Notes: generated from the sequence alone by a model not told the origin. Positions 1 through 6,146 are shown, numbered from the stretch's first letter. The stretch is 9,163 nucleotides of DNA from Alcaligenaceae bacterium (GCA_947372575.1 CANBUF010000052.1:1-9163), one strand, 5' to 3'. A program made the numbers and translations.

Positions 1-139
1 CAAACATCAAAATCTTTTTGCCCTTAACCAGATCAGCGACCTGGAAGGCATTGGGTCCCAGAGTGCAACCTGCTGTTTCGGTTTCGATGAACTCAGTCAG
101 GGTGGAATCAGGTACGCGATCGCCGACTTTGATTGTCAT
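1..139 (-). CDS. Peroxiredoxin, Prx5/redoxin type (5' part only)
   Basis: Only the first 46 codons are inside the window; the gene runs off the left edge. The protein begins MTIKVGDRVPDSTLTEFIE and continues to a GKKILMF segment. This is the N-terminal pattern of the Prx5-like redoxin/AhpC-TSA family: an opening VGDxxP segment, then the strand that precedes the PGAFTPTC active-site loop. The catalytic cysteine loop lies beyond the edge and cannot be checked. Family members reduce hydrogen peroxide and alkyl hydroperoxides in the cytoplasm with glutathione/glutaredoxin or thioredoxin as donor. The ATG is preceded by a GGAGAG ribosome-binding site at a good distance. It lies downstream of the universal stress protein on the same strand, with a hairpin between them. 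Family assignment is fairly sure; the subclass is inferred. Confidence 0.85.
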   Translation of the reverse strand, partial: MTIKVGDRVPDSTLTEFIETETAGCTLGPNAFQVADLVKGKKILMF

Positions 140-213
140 ATTTCTCTCCGAGAGTTTCACGGGCAACGATGGCTGCCACACCTGAACTCTAATCGTCATC
201 TATCATAAGCCAG

Positions 214-262
214 ACAGAGCCCCCGAATCCCATACTACTAGTGGGGGATTAGGGGGCTCTGT
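214..262 (-). terminator. Strong hairpin between usp and peroxiredoxin genes
   Basis: ACAGAGCCCCC (214-224) pairs with GGGGGCTCTGT (252-262) for 11 bp. After one G/A mismatch, AATCCC (226-231) pairs with GGGATT (245-250). This is a very stable stem of 17 pairs with a 13-nt loop. Neither side has a clean T tract (minus-strand continuation is CTGGCTTATG), so it is not a textbook intrinsic terminator. Its place, about 50 nt after the stress-protein stop and about 75 nt before the peroxiredoxin start, suits a terminator, an attenuator or an mRNA 3'-end stabiliser. The structure is certain from the bases; the role is inferred. Confidence 0.45.
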
Positions 263-293
263 AAACTTCGGTGCGCAGGAGAAAGATAACTCT

Positions 294-311
294 GCGGGAG
301 TCGTGACCCGC
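294..311 (-). terminator. Small hairpin directly after the usp stop codon
   Basis: On the minus strand GCGGG-TCACGACT-CCCGC follows the TAA stop of the universal stress protein without a gap, then comes a moderately T-rich run (AGAGTTATCTTTCTCC). The stem is only 5 bp with an 8-nt loop, so it would be a weak intrinsic terminator or a 3'-end stabiliser. The larger hairpin at 214-262 lies just beyond it. Confidence 0.3.
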
Positions 312-776
312 TTACTTAGGTTCGTCTTTGACGCGATAGACCAATACCGAAGTATGAGTCAACGACAAAACCTTGGTCGTCACACTACCCAGCAAGATCC
401 GGGACAAGCCACTACGTCCATGACTACCGATGAAAATCATGTCGCAATGGTAATCCTTTGCTGCCTGGACAATTCCATCCGCCACATTGAAATTCGATAC
501 GGCGTGCGAGGTCGCCTTAACCCCAGCTGTTGCGGCACGATCCATAATCGCCTGCAGATAGACCTTAGCCTGCTCAGCGGTCACCTTATCGTAGTCCTCA
601 TCAGTAATGGCATAGGCTGCAGCCATCCCATCAAAGCCAATCGTTGAAGCAAAAGGCTGCGTGACATAGAGTGCGACAACCTCAGCACCGTTTGTCCGGG
701 CAAATGAAATCCCTGCATTGGCAGACTGTGCAGACAAAGGCGAACCATCTGTAGGTATGAGAATTTTGTTGAACAT
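312..776 (-). CDS. Universal stress protein, UspA family, ATP-binding type
   Basis: A 154-residue single-domain cytoplasmic protein, the normal length for a one-domain Usp. It opens with the family strand MFNKILIPTDGS (residues 1-12, with the nucleotide-contacting PTDGS). Near the C terminus it carries GSHGRSGLSRILLGS (residues 117-131), an exact G-2x-G-9x-G-S match, which in this family marks the ATP-binding subgroup. It ends in the usual SVLVYR strand. Usp proteins help cells survive starvation, oxidative stress or low oxygen; no enzymatic reaction is established for the family. AAGGGG precedes the ATG at suitable spacing. A perfect FNR/Anr-type box about 112 nt upstream suggests induction when oxygen falls, a known pattern for usp genes in other proteobacteria. 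It is probably its own transcription unit, followed by hairpins and the peroxiredoxin gene. Confidence 0.93.
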   Translation of the reverse strand: MFNKILIPTDGSPLSAQSANAGISFARTNGAEVVALYVTQPFASTIGFDGMAAAYAITDEDYDKVTAEQAKVYLQAIMDRAATAGVKATSHAVSNFNVADGIVQAAKDYHCDMIFIGSHGRSGLSRILLGSVTTKVLSLTHTSVLVYRVKDEPK

Positions 777-833
777 GTTGTCTACCCCTTCAATCAGTTA
801 TATGAAACAAATCCATGCATTCAAAACAGTAAT

Positions 834-856
834 CATTCTGATACTAATCCAGAATG
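834..856. repeat. Inverted repeat in the usp leader region
   Basis: CATTCTG (834-840) and CAGAATG (850-856) are perfect 7-bp arms around a 9-nt loop. If usp transcription starts 40-44 nt downstream of the FNR box centre (near 851-855), the hairpin would form the very 5' end of the usp mRNA, where it could protect the transcript. It could instead be an operator overlapping the start site. The repeat is seen; the role is inferred. Confidence 0.4.
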
Positions 857-887
857 CTTTGTAAAAAGAAAAACATTTTGTAACGCA

Positions 888-901
888 TTGATCAAAATCA
901 A
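888..901. promoter_or_regulatory. FNR/Anr-type binding site upstream of usp
   Basis: TTGATCAAAATCAA is a perfect match to the FNR/Anr consensus TTGAT-N4-ATCAA. It lies 7 nt after the stop codon of the upstream phosphatase-like gene and about 112 nt before the usp start. A class II promoter (site centred near -41.5) would start transcription near 853. A -10-like TACAAA (minus strand, 858-863) is close to the right place. FNR/Anr are oxygen-sensing Fe-S regulators that activate genes under low oxygen. CRP/FNR relatives such as Dnr or FixK bind the same sequence, so which protein acts here is open. Confidence 0.7.
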
Positions 902-908
902 CTCTAAA

Positions 909-1253
909 TTAACCGTTTCCAGTGGCCGCACGGTATAACACGGTACATCGCGTGCCTGAACGGCAATAGGCAAGTACGGGGGCTGGCATGGTCTGCAACA
1001 ACTCGTTAAAGCGCGCCACATCATCCGCAGTCATCCCGCCACTCACAACTGGCTGGTATTCCACGCGAAGCCCGGCCGCCCGCGCCGCAGCAATCACTGC
1101 GGCAGCAGTGGGCTGATCTGGTCCACCTTCAAAATCTGGACGATTAATAATCACGCTTTTGAAACCGGCTGCGGCTACAGCAGCCATATCCTCGGGACTC
1201 AGCTGAGGGGCGACCGCAAAATCGGCAGTTAATGCATTGATGGGCGTTGACAA
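909..1253 (-). CDS. DUF442/TIGR01244-type cysteine phosphatase-like protein
   Basis: A 114-residue protein of the beta-lactamase-hydrolase-like phosphatase group (DUF442, TIGR01244). It shows the family blocks FAVAPQLSPEDMAAVAAAGF (residues 12-31), IINRPDFEGG (35-44) and the catalytic loop AYCRSGTRC (95-103). Here C97 is the likely nucleophile and R102 the phosphate-binding arginine; the spacing (C-x4-R) is one residue shorter than in classical C-x5-R tyrosine phosphatases. Relatives are called dual-specificity-like phosphatases or, when fused to other domains, sulfur transferases; the substrate here is unknown. The start is TTG at 1253, supported by AGGAG (CTCCT at 1260-1264 on the plus strand) 6 nt upstream; no better ATG keeps the conserved N terminus. 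The protein stops 12 residues after R102. Some relatives run on with another helix, so a shortened C terminus is possible, although the other frames downstream hold no recognisable continuation. Confidence 0.85.
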   Translation of the reverse strand: MSTPINALTADFAVAPQLSPEDMAAVAAAGFKSVIINRPDFEGGPDQPTAAAVIAAARAAGLRVEYQPVVSGGMTADDVARFNELLQTMPAPVLAYCRSGTRCTVLYRAATGNG

Positions 1254-1285
1254 TTCTGACTCCTGAAGCTGATGCTTAAAACATT

Positions 1286-1291
1286 AGTATA
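1286..1291 (-). promoter_or_regulatory. Candidate -10 box for the DUF442-type gene
   Basis: TATACT on the minus strand, one mismatch from TATAAT, lies about 33 nt before the TTG start and upstream of AGGAG. No convincing -35 box is seen at 16-18 nt, so this is only a candidate. The gap to the upstream ModA-like gene is about 80 nt with no clear terminator, so read-through is also possible. Confidence 0.25.
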
Positions 1292-1335
1292 CGCAGCCTA
1301 CACATTGGGGGAAAGGAACAAATCCTCCCGGCACC

Positions 1336-2130
1336 CTACCAGGGCATCTTGGCCATCACGGGATTGAGTCCAGTCTTTTTAATGATCGGAGCAGCCTGGG
1401 CCGAGGCCAGGAACTGAATCAAGTCCCGTGCAGCAGCGACATCTTTGGTCGTTGTTGTGATTCCTGCTGAAAAAGGCACGGTCTGTTGCACTTCGGCTGG
1501 GATTTCACCAATGAAATCAATACCTTCAATGGGTAGCAACTCACTGACCTGTTGAAAGCCAAGCTCTGCATCACCACGCGCGACAACTGTCCCGACACGT
1601 TCGCTATAAATCCTCTTGGCCGTATCTTTCAATTGTTCGGCCACCCCGAGCTTTGGGAAAAGCTCGGTTGATAGATAGGTACCACTCGCACTCGCTGAAT
1701 AGGCGATGGATTTAGCCGACAACAAAGTCTTTTTCAGTGCATCGACATTACTGATATCCGGTCTGGGAGCGCCTTTACGCACGGCCACACCGATTGTCGA
1801 GTCTGCCAGATCCACTCGCGTACCTGGGGTGACATTGCCTTTTTGAATAAATCCGTCCAATGCCGGACCTGCCAGGATCAGCACATCGAATTGATCACCA
1901 CGGGCCAGTCTGGCGGGAATAGCATCAGGTGCCGCCCCCATCGAAGACCCAAAAGAAAGTTTGACGGTGTTACCCGATTGATTTTCATATATTGGCACCA
2001 GCGCTTTAAACGCTGCAGAAAATGCACCTGAAGTAATGACGTGGATTTCTGCCGCATGAACAGATCCAAAAGCAGTCGCTGCCAACGCCAGGACAAGCAA
2101 AGCCCTGCGGAATATTGAAAATTTATGCAT
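1336..2130 (-). CDS. Periplasmic ModA-like substrate-binding protein
   Basis: A 264-residue secreted protein of the bacterial extracellular solute-binding type II fold (ModA-like, SBP_bac_11). A classical signal peptide covers residues 1-26: basic MHKFSIFRR, a hydrophobic core, and likely cleavage after VHA. The mature part starts AEIHVITSGAFSAAF (27-41), with the first oxyanion-binding turn at TSGAF. It continues through KLSFGSSMG (57-65) and GDQFDVLILAG (78-88), and ends with a FLASAQAAPIIKKTGLNPV segment typical of ModA relatives. ModA itself binds molybdate or tungstate for ModBC, but no permease or ATPase gene is nearby and the family includes many orphans, so the ligand is unknown. The start ATG has only a weak AGAG upstream. 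It is divergent from the alpha/beta hydrolase across a 165-bp shared upstream region. Confidence 0.85.
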   Translation of the reverse strand: MHKFSIFRRALLVLALAATAFGSVHAAEIHVITSGAFSAAFKALVPIYENQSGNTVKLSFGSSMGAAPDAIPARLARGDQFDVLILAGPALDGFIQKGNVTPGTRVDLADSTIGVAVRKGAPRPDISNVDALKKTLLSAKSIAYSASASGTYLSTELFPKLGVAEQLKDTAKRIYSERVGTVVARGDAELGFQQVSELLPIEGIDFIGEIPAEVQQTVPFSAGITTTTKDVAAARDLIQFLASAQAAPIIKKTGLNPVMAKMPW

Positions 2131-2179
2131 GATTGTCGCTCTAGTGTGACATCGTGAATTGAGGCCACGAATCCAAACC

Positions 2180-2196
2180 TATTGACCCGAACAATA
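2180..2196. promoter_or_regulatory. Candidate operator palindrome in the divergent gap
   Basis: TATTG-ACCCGAA-CAATA, 5-bp arms with a 7-nt spacer, sits in the middle of the 165-bp region between the divergent binding-protein and hydrolase genes. The layout (T-N11-A core) is like sites bound by LysR-type regulators, but no such regulator gene lies in the window and arms this short arise by chance. The rest of the gap holds possible promoters only. Confidence 0.2.
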
Positions 2197-2262
2197 CCCA
2201 AGAACAACCAAGATGACAATCTGTTGACGCAAGCCCGTTGCGCACGGCACTATGCGGACTGA

Positions 2263-2268
2263 TATATT
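2263..2268 (+). promoter_or_regulatory. Candidate -10 box for the hydrolase-slyX unit
   Basis: TATATT (5 of 6 matches to TATAAT) lies 27 nt before the hydrolase ATG and would give a leader of about 20 nt containing the CGGAG ribosome-binding site. A TTGCGC at 2238-2243 could be a -35 box but with a long 19-nt spacer; a better TTGACG at 2224-2229 is too far away. Only a candidate. Confidence 0.3.
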
Positions 2269-2295
2269 GCTCACATACCTAAAAACGGAGATGAC

Positions 2296-3162
2296 ATGAC
2301 TTGGGCCACAACAACAGACAATATCCGCCTGCACTACGAAGAGGCCGGCACCGGCACGCCGATCGTGTTTGTACATGAATTTGCAGGTGACTGGCGTGCG
2401 TGGGAACCTCAAATGCGTCACTTTGCACGACGCCACCGTTGCATCACTTACTCAGCGCGCGGCTATCCGCCTTCGGATATTCCAAATGATGTTAGCGCCT
2501 ATTCCCAGGCGCGCGCGGTGCAGGATATCCTGAACGTCATGGATGCTGCCAAAATCGAACGCGCGCATATCGTTGGCCTCTCGATGGGAGGCTTTGCGAC
2601 CATTCACTTTGGCTTAACTGCCCCGGATCGTGCGCTCTCGTTGACCGTTGCAGGTGCTGGCTATGCTGCGGCCAAGGACACACAAGAACATTACCGTGCC
2701 CTATCGCGTGCGACTGCGGATCAGTTCGAGGCCATTGGCGCCAAAGAACTGGCTAAAACCTATGCCCTGGGTGCCACGCGCGTTCAACTGCAAAACAAGG
2801 ATCCACGTGGTTGGCAGGAGTTCGCGACCCATTTGGGTGAGCATGACACACTGGGATCGGCACTCACCATGCGCGGCGTACAGGCCTCCAGGCCATCGAT
2901 CTATGACTTTGAAGAGCAGCTTAAAGTCATGAAAGTACCAACGCTTGTGATCAATGGCGACGAAGATGACCAGTGCATCGCGCCTGGACTTTTCCTGAAA
3001 AAGACTTTACCTTCATGCGGTTTGCTGATGCTGCCAAAAACAGGTCACACAATCAATCTCGAAGAACCCAATTACTTCAACCTGTTCCTGGCAGACTTCA
3101 TCTCAACCGTTGAAGCGGGTCGCTGGGGCGAGCGCGATCCGCGCTCCTTTCCTAAACACTAA
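2296..3162 (+). CDS. Alpha/beta hydrolase
   Basis: A 288-residue cytoplasmic alpha/beta-hydrolase-fold enzyme, no signal peptide. The visible catalytic set is: nucleophile elbow GLSMGG (residues 94-99, S96), acid in INGDEDD (219-225, most likely D224) and histidine in KTGHTINLEEP (248-258, H251). The oxyanion region reads FVHEFAGDW (25-33), with E-F where many relatives have HG-x-P; this HEF form marks a recognisable proteobacterial subgroup. Such enzymes cleave esters, lactones, haloalkanes or ring-fission products; nothing in the sequence or neighbours fixes the substrate. The start is the ATG at 2296: an ATG 5 nt earlier meets a stop at its third codon, and CGGAG lies 5 nt upstream of the chosen start. 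slyX follows after 18 nt or less, so the two are probably co-transcribed, the only plus-strand unit here. Confidence 0.9.
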   Translation: MTWATTTDNIRLHYEEAGTGTPIVFVHEFAGDWRAWEPQMRHFARRHRCITYSARGYPPSDIPNDVSAYSQARAVQDILNVMDAAKIERAHIVGLSMGGFATIHFGLTAPDRALSLTVAGAGYAAAKDTQEHYRALSRATADQFEAIGAKELAKTYALGATRVQLQNKDPRGWQEFATHLGEHDTLGSALTMRGVQASRPSIYDFEEQLKVMKVPTLVINGDEDDQCIAPGLFLKKTLPSCGLLMLPKTGHTINLEEPNYFNLFLADFISTVEAGRWGERDPRSFPKH

Positions 3163-3180
3163 CTGATGCGAGCTGAACCA

Positions 3181-3396
3181 ATGGATCCACATGTCACAGA
3201 CAAACGGCTGACTGATCTCGAAATTAAAGTCAGCATGGCAGAGGATCTGTTGGATCAGCTCAATCAGACGATCTTTCGTCAACAACAACAGATTGATTTG
3301 TTGATGCGCGAAATTACCGATGTGCGCAATCAGATTCCCGAAGAAAGAACCACACAGTTGCCCAGTCTGAGAGACGAATTACCTCCTCACTATTGA
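3181..3396 (+). CDS. slyX: SlyX family protein
   Basis: A small acidic coiled-coil protein, 71 residues from this start. It shows the family pattern: RLTDLEIKVSMAEDLLDQLN, then a QQQQIDLLMREI heptad stretch, and a proline-rich tail ending PPHY, which is characteristic of SlyX. Its molecular role is not known. The ATG at 3181 is preferred because it leaves about eight residues before the conserved RL, as in the E. coli protein, and a weak GAG lies 8 nt upstream. The in-frame ATG at 3166, three bases after the hydrolase stop, adds five residues and cannot be ruled out; it would suit translational coupling. There is no clear terminator after it. Confidence 0.85.
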   Translation: MDPHVTDKRLTDLEIKVSMAEDLLDQLNQTIFRQQQQIDLLMREITDVRNQIPEERTTQLPSLRDELPPHY

Positions 3397-3428
3397 GGGT
3401 GGGGCACGCAGACAAGTTAGCACGCATC

Positions 3429-3502
3429 CAGAGAGGCAGTGCACTTACGCAAGTTCAGAGCACTCTGGCGAGCCAAACCACTCAGGCCAGTTCAGAGCAC
3501 TC
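3429..3502. repeat. Degenerate 37-bp tandem duplication
   Basis: Two adjacent 37-bp units (3429-3465 and 3466-3502) match at 27 of 37 positions by hand alignment. The last 14 bases of each (AGTTCAGAGCACTC) are identical. The second unit reaches into the stop codon of the convergent GST gene. It fills most of the 104-bp gap between slyX and the GST gene; no clear hairpin terminator with a T tract is seen for either gene there. Confidence 0.55.
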
Positions 3503-4118
3503 AGGCGCCTTTGATTCTGCCTGGAGTTTTTGCCATCACAACCGCGAACAAATCACTCTGAGTCCAGCCAGACAGCCAGTCCCGCGTTGATGTCCACGGC
3601 GAAGCAGCAAACCAATCTGGTTCAACCGCGGCAAATTGCCTGACAAAGGGAAAAATCGCCACATCCGTCAAACCAGCAGTATCGCCCCCCAGATAAGGTC
3701 TTTGCGCGAGTCTGCGTTCAAGCGGCTTGACCAGGCTGAGCACCGCTTCGTCGCGGTAGGCCTCCCGGGTACGCTCTGGGTATCTCTCAAAATACTTGTA
3801 GCGATCCAGACAGTGCTTGAACACGCCGTCATTCGCCTGCAGTAACGCGATGTTGTCAGGCTGGTCTGCGGTGTCTAGCCAGCGTGCAGGATCATTATGC
3901 GAGAGGGCCCAGCGCATGATGTCCAGGCTTTGATCCAGCACGCGACCATCTGCACAATGCAAGACAGGGACTGTCGCTTTAGGTGATAACTCAAGAAGAG
4001 CCTGCGGTTTTTGGCGCAGACTGACTTCGACAAGACTCAAAACAATTCCTGCCTGCATCAGCGCCATCCGGGCACGTATCGCGTACGGACAACGCCTAAA
4101 AGAGTAAAGCGTATTCAC
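3501..4118 (-). CDS. Glutathione S-transferase family protein
   Basis: A 205-residue cytoplasmic protein with an N-terminal thioredoxin-like domain (about residues 1-75) and an all-helical C-terminal domain. Visible family marks are LYSFRRCPYAIRARMAL (4-20), with a single active-site cysteine C10 in a CPYA motif reminiscent of glutaredoxin 2; the cis-proline turn SPKATVPVL (45-53); and the glutathione-contacting QSLDIM (63-68). The C-terminal domain carries LTDVAIFPFVRQF, the usual GST capping box. It likely conjugates or reduces with glutathione; the substrate is unknown. The start is GTG at 4118, overlapping the kup stop in the sequence GTGA, with no good ribosome-binding site of its own. 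Translation is therefore probably coupled to kup and the two share a message. Confidence 0.9.
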   Translation of the reverse strand: MNTLYSFRRCPYAIRARMALMQAGIVLSLVEVSLRQKPQALLELSPKATVPVLHCADGRVLDQSLDIMRWALSHNDPARWLDTADQPDNIALLQANDGVFKHCLDRYKYFERYPERTREAYRDEAVLSLVKPLERRLAQRPYLGGDTAGLTDVAIFPFVRQFAAVEPDWFAASPWTSTRDWLSGWTQSDLFAVVMAKTPGRIKGA

Positions 4119-6001
4119 AGAACGATCTGCGAACCCAATTCAACTACGCGATTGGAAGGAATCTTGAAAAACTCCATTGCGCTGCTGGCATTGCGGAACA
4201 TCGCAATAAACAAGAGTTCACGCCAGTACGCCATATCCGAACCCAGTTTGGGGATGAGGGTTTCGCGTCCGAGAAAAAATGAGGTGTCCATCAAATCAAT
4301 TTTCAGACCAGGAATATCGCATTGCTCCAGAGCGAGTGGGATATTTGGCTCATCTTTATAACCATAGTGCACGGTGACCTGCGCAAAATCTTTTGATAAC
4401 TGATGCAATGCAATCCGCTCTGAAGCAGGCAAATAAGGGACGTCGTGGACTTCAACGCTCAACACGATGACCTGCTCATGCAGCGACTTATAGTGCTTCA
4501 GACTATGGAGCATGGCGTTAGGGACCGAAGATGGATGCGAGGTCATAAAGACCGCCAGCCCAGGAATCCTGTGAATCCCGCCCTCAACCAGACTCGCGAG
4601 GAACGGCTCGAGTTTAATTGCACCAGATTGCAAACGATTCTCTAGAATTTCACGACCACGTTTCCATGTCATCAGAATCACGACAATCGTAAAACCAAAG
4701 GCCAGAGGAAACCATCCTCCATCAGCGATCTTGACGGTATTGGCAGAAAAGAAGGCTAAATCGATCACCATGAAAGGGGTCGCACCAAGCACCGCACTCC
4801 AGGGGCTCCATTTCCAAATCCGTATGGCAACGACAGCGGCAATAATATTGGTAATCAGCATCGTGCCCGTCACCGCAATACCGTAGGCTGCAGCAAGAGC
4901 AGATGAGGATTTAAAGCCAAGCACCAAAGCAATAATGGCAATCAGCAGCAACCAGTTCACAGCGGGCAGGTAGATCTGACCGACTTCTTCGGCTGAAGTG
5001 TGTTGGAGATCCAGCCGCGGGGAGAATCCTAGCTGAATCAGTTGATGTGTAATTGAAAATGCACCAGAAATAACAGCCTGCGAGGCAATGATCGTCGCAA
5101 TCGTTGACAAGACCACTAGCGGGTAAAGTCCCCAGGAAGGCGCCATCAGATAGAAAGGGTTTTCAACCGCAGTGGCGTCGGACAATAGCAGCGCACCCTG
5201 ACCAAAATAATTGACCAGCAAGGCAGGCAAAACATAACCTAGCCAGGCTAGCTTAATTGGCTTAGCACCAAAATGTCCCATGTCGGCATACAGCGCCTCA
5301 GCTCCCGTCAGGCACAAGACCACCGCCCCCAGAGACAGGAAGCCAAGTGGACCATTCGAAAGTAGGTAATGAAAACCATACAAAGGATTGATCGCACTCA
5401 GAACTGCTGGATTACCAATGATATTGATCAGGCCGAGCACCATCAATATGGCAAACCAGAGCACCATGATTGGACCAAACAAGGTTCCAACACTTGCGGT
5501 GCCCTTACGTTGGAACAGAAACAGACCCACAATAATGACCAGCGTAATGGGAATCACATAGGTCTTAAAAGTCGGGGAAATCACCTCCAGCCCTTCGACC
5601 GCAGAAAGCACAGAGATGGCTGGTGTAATGACACCGTCACCGTAAAACAAACCTGCACCGATTAATCCCAGCGCAATGATGATTTTTTGCCATCGTCCTG
5701 TGAAATCAGTATTTTGTAGGGCTAGCGTCATCAACGCGACAATCCCGCCCTCACCTTTGTTGTTCGCACGCATCACGAACAATACATATTTAAGTGTCAC
5801 GACGATAATCAGCGACCAGAAAAATAAGGAAAGGATTCCCAGCACATTGGCTTGGTTAATGGGGACAGGGTGCTCGGCGTTTGAAAACACCTCTTTGATT
5901 GCGTACAAAGGGCTGGTGCCGATATCGCCATAAACGATGCCAAGCGCGGCAAGTATCAAGCCAGCCATGCGGCTCTTGGTTGCGGGAGTGTTTTGACTCA
6001 T
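4115..6001 (-). CDS. kup: Low-affinity potassium transport protein Kup (TrkD)
   Basis: A 628-residue inner-membrane potassium uptake protein of the KUP/HAK/KT family, close to the 622 residues of E. coli Kup. It has about twelve hydrophobic segments followed by a cytoplasmic tail from about residue 450. Diagnostic motifs are GDIGTSPLYA (25-34), NNKGEGGIVALMTLAL (80-95), GDGVITPAISVLSAVEG (121-137) and TGAEALYADMGHFG (232-245). The conserved acidic residues in these motifs (D26, D122, E235) fit those needed for proton-coupled potassium uptake in the family. The gene is complete with no visible defect. AAGAGG lies about 10 nt before the ATG, and a candidate promoter with TATAAA sits at 6025-6030. 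The 160-nt upstream leader is rich in inverted repeats. The 3' end overlaps the GST gene by 4 bp. Confidence 0.97.
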   Translation of the reverse strand: MSQNTPATKSRMAGLILAALGIVYGDIGTSPLYAIKEVFSNAEHPVPINQANVLGILSLFFWSLIIVVTLKYVLFVMRANNKGEGGIVALMTLALQNTDFTGRWQKIIIALGLIGAGLFYGDGVITPAISVLSAVEGLEVISPTFKTYVIPITLVIIVGLFLFQRKGTASVGTLFGPIMVLWFAILMVLGLINIIGNPAVLSAINPLYGFHYLLSNGPLGFLSLGAVVLCLTGAEALYADMGHFGAKPIKLAWLGYVLPALLVNYFGQGALLLSDATAVENPFYLMAPSWGLYPLVVLSTIATIIASQAVISGAFSITHQLIQLGFSPRLDLQHTSAEEVGQIYLPAVNWLLLIAIIALVLGFKSSSALAAAYGIAVTGTMLITNIIAAVVAIRIWKWSPWSAVLGATPFMVIDLAFFSANTVKIADGGWFPLAFGFTIVVILMTWKRGREILENRLQSGAIKLEPFLASLVEGGIHRIPGLAVFMTSHPSSVPNAMLHSLKHYKSLHEQVIVLSVEVHDVPYLPASERIALHQLSKDFAQVTVHYGYKDEPNIPLALEQCDIPGLKIDLMDTSFFLGRETLIPKLGSDMAYWRELLFIAMFRNASSAMEFFKIPSNRVVELGSQIVL

Positions 6002-6024
6002 GATGCGATTACCTCTTTACCTGC

Positions 6025-6054
6025 TTTATACGATCTGCAATGACGGGGCATCAA
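6025..6054 (-). promoter_or_regulatory. Candidate kup promoter
   Basis: On the minus strand TTGATG (6049-6054) and TATAAA (6025-6030) are separated by 18 nt, resembling a sigma-70 promoter. It would start transcription near 6018, giving a leader of about 17 nt that contains AAGAGG. The -35 box lies inside the palindrome at 6045-6060, so a protein or hairpin at that palindrome could affect the promoter. Confidence 0.4.
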
Positions 6055-6060
6055 TGCCCC
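6045..6060. repeat. Perfect palindrome over the kup -35 region
   Basis: GGGGCAT-CA-ATGCCCC: 7-bp perfect arms with a 2-nt centre. As DNA it is a good operator candidate, because it covers the putative -35 box of kup. As RNA from a more distant promoter it would form a stable hairpin. No T tract follows on either strand, so a terminator role is unlikely. Confidence 0.45.
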
Positions 6061-6086
6061 TGGGCAGCCGTGATCCGACTTGATTC

Positions 6087-6146
6087 TGCATGATGAAACA
6101 TTCCATCATGCATTGCCTCACATTAGAATCATTTTTGTGCAATGCA
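6087..6146. repeat. Two overlapping, competing inverted repeats upstream of kup
   Basis: Repeat A: TGCATGATG (6087-6095) pairs with CATCATGCA (6104-6112), 9 bp with an 8-nt loop. Repeat B: TGCATTGC (6109-6116) pairs with GCAATGCA (6139-6146), 8 bp with a 22-nt loop. The arms share bases 6109-6112, so an RNA read through this region could not fully form both. The pair lies just after the stop of the outer-membrane protein gene and before kup, where it may be a 3' end structure, an attenuator or a leader. No T tract follows. Confidence 0.45.

Noticed and set aside
303..647. Plus-strand open frame of 114 codons
   Set aside because: It lies antisense over the universal stress gene, whose product matches a known family with intact motifs; the plus-strand product has no recognisable pattern.
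833..1024. Minus-strand frame possibly continuing the DUF442 protein by frameshift
   Set aside because: Read in that frame the sequence after the CRSGTR loop shows no family-like helix, so a frameshift is not supported.
2180..2196. FNR or CRP site in the divergent gap
   Set aside because: TTGACCCGAACAAT departs from TTGAT-N4-ATCAA in both halves and does not fit TGTGA-N6-TCACA; kept only as a weak unspecified palindrome.
3397..3500. CRISPR-like or functional repeat array
   Set aside because: Only two directly adjacent, diverged 37-bp units with no spacers and no cas genes; it is a simple tandem duplication.
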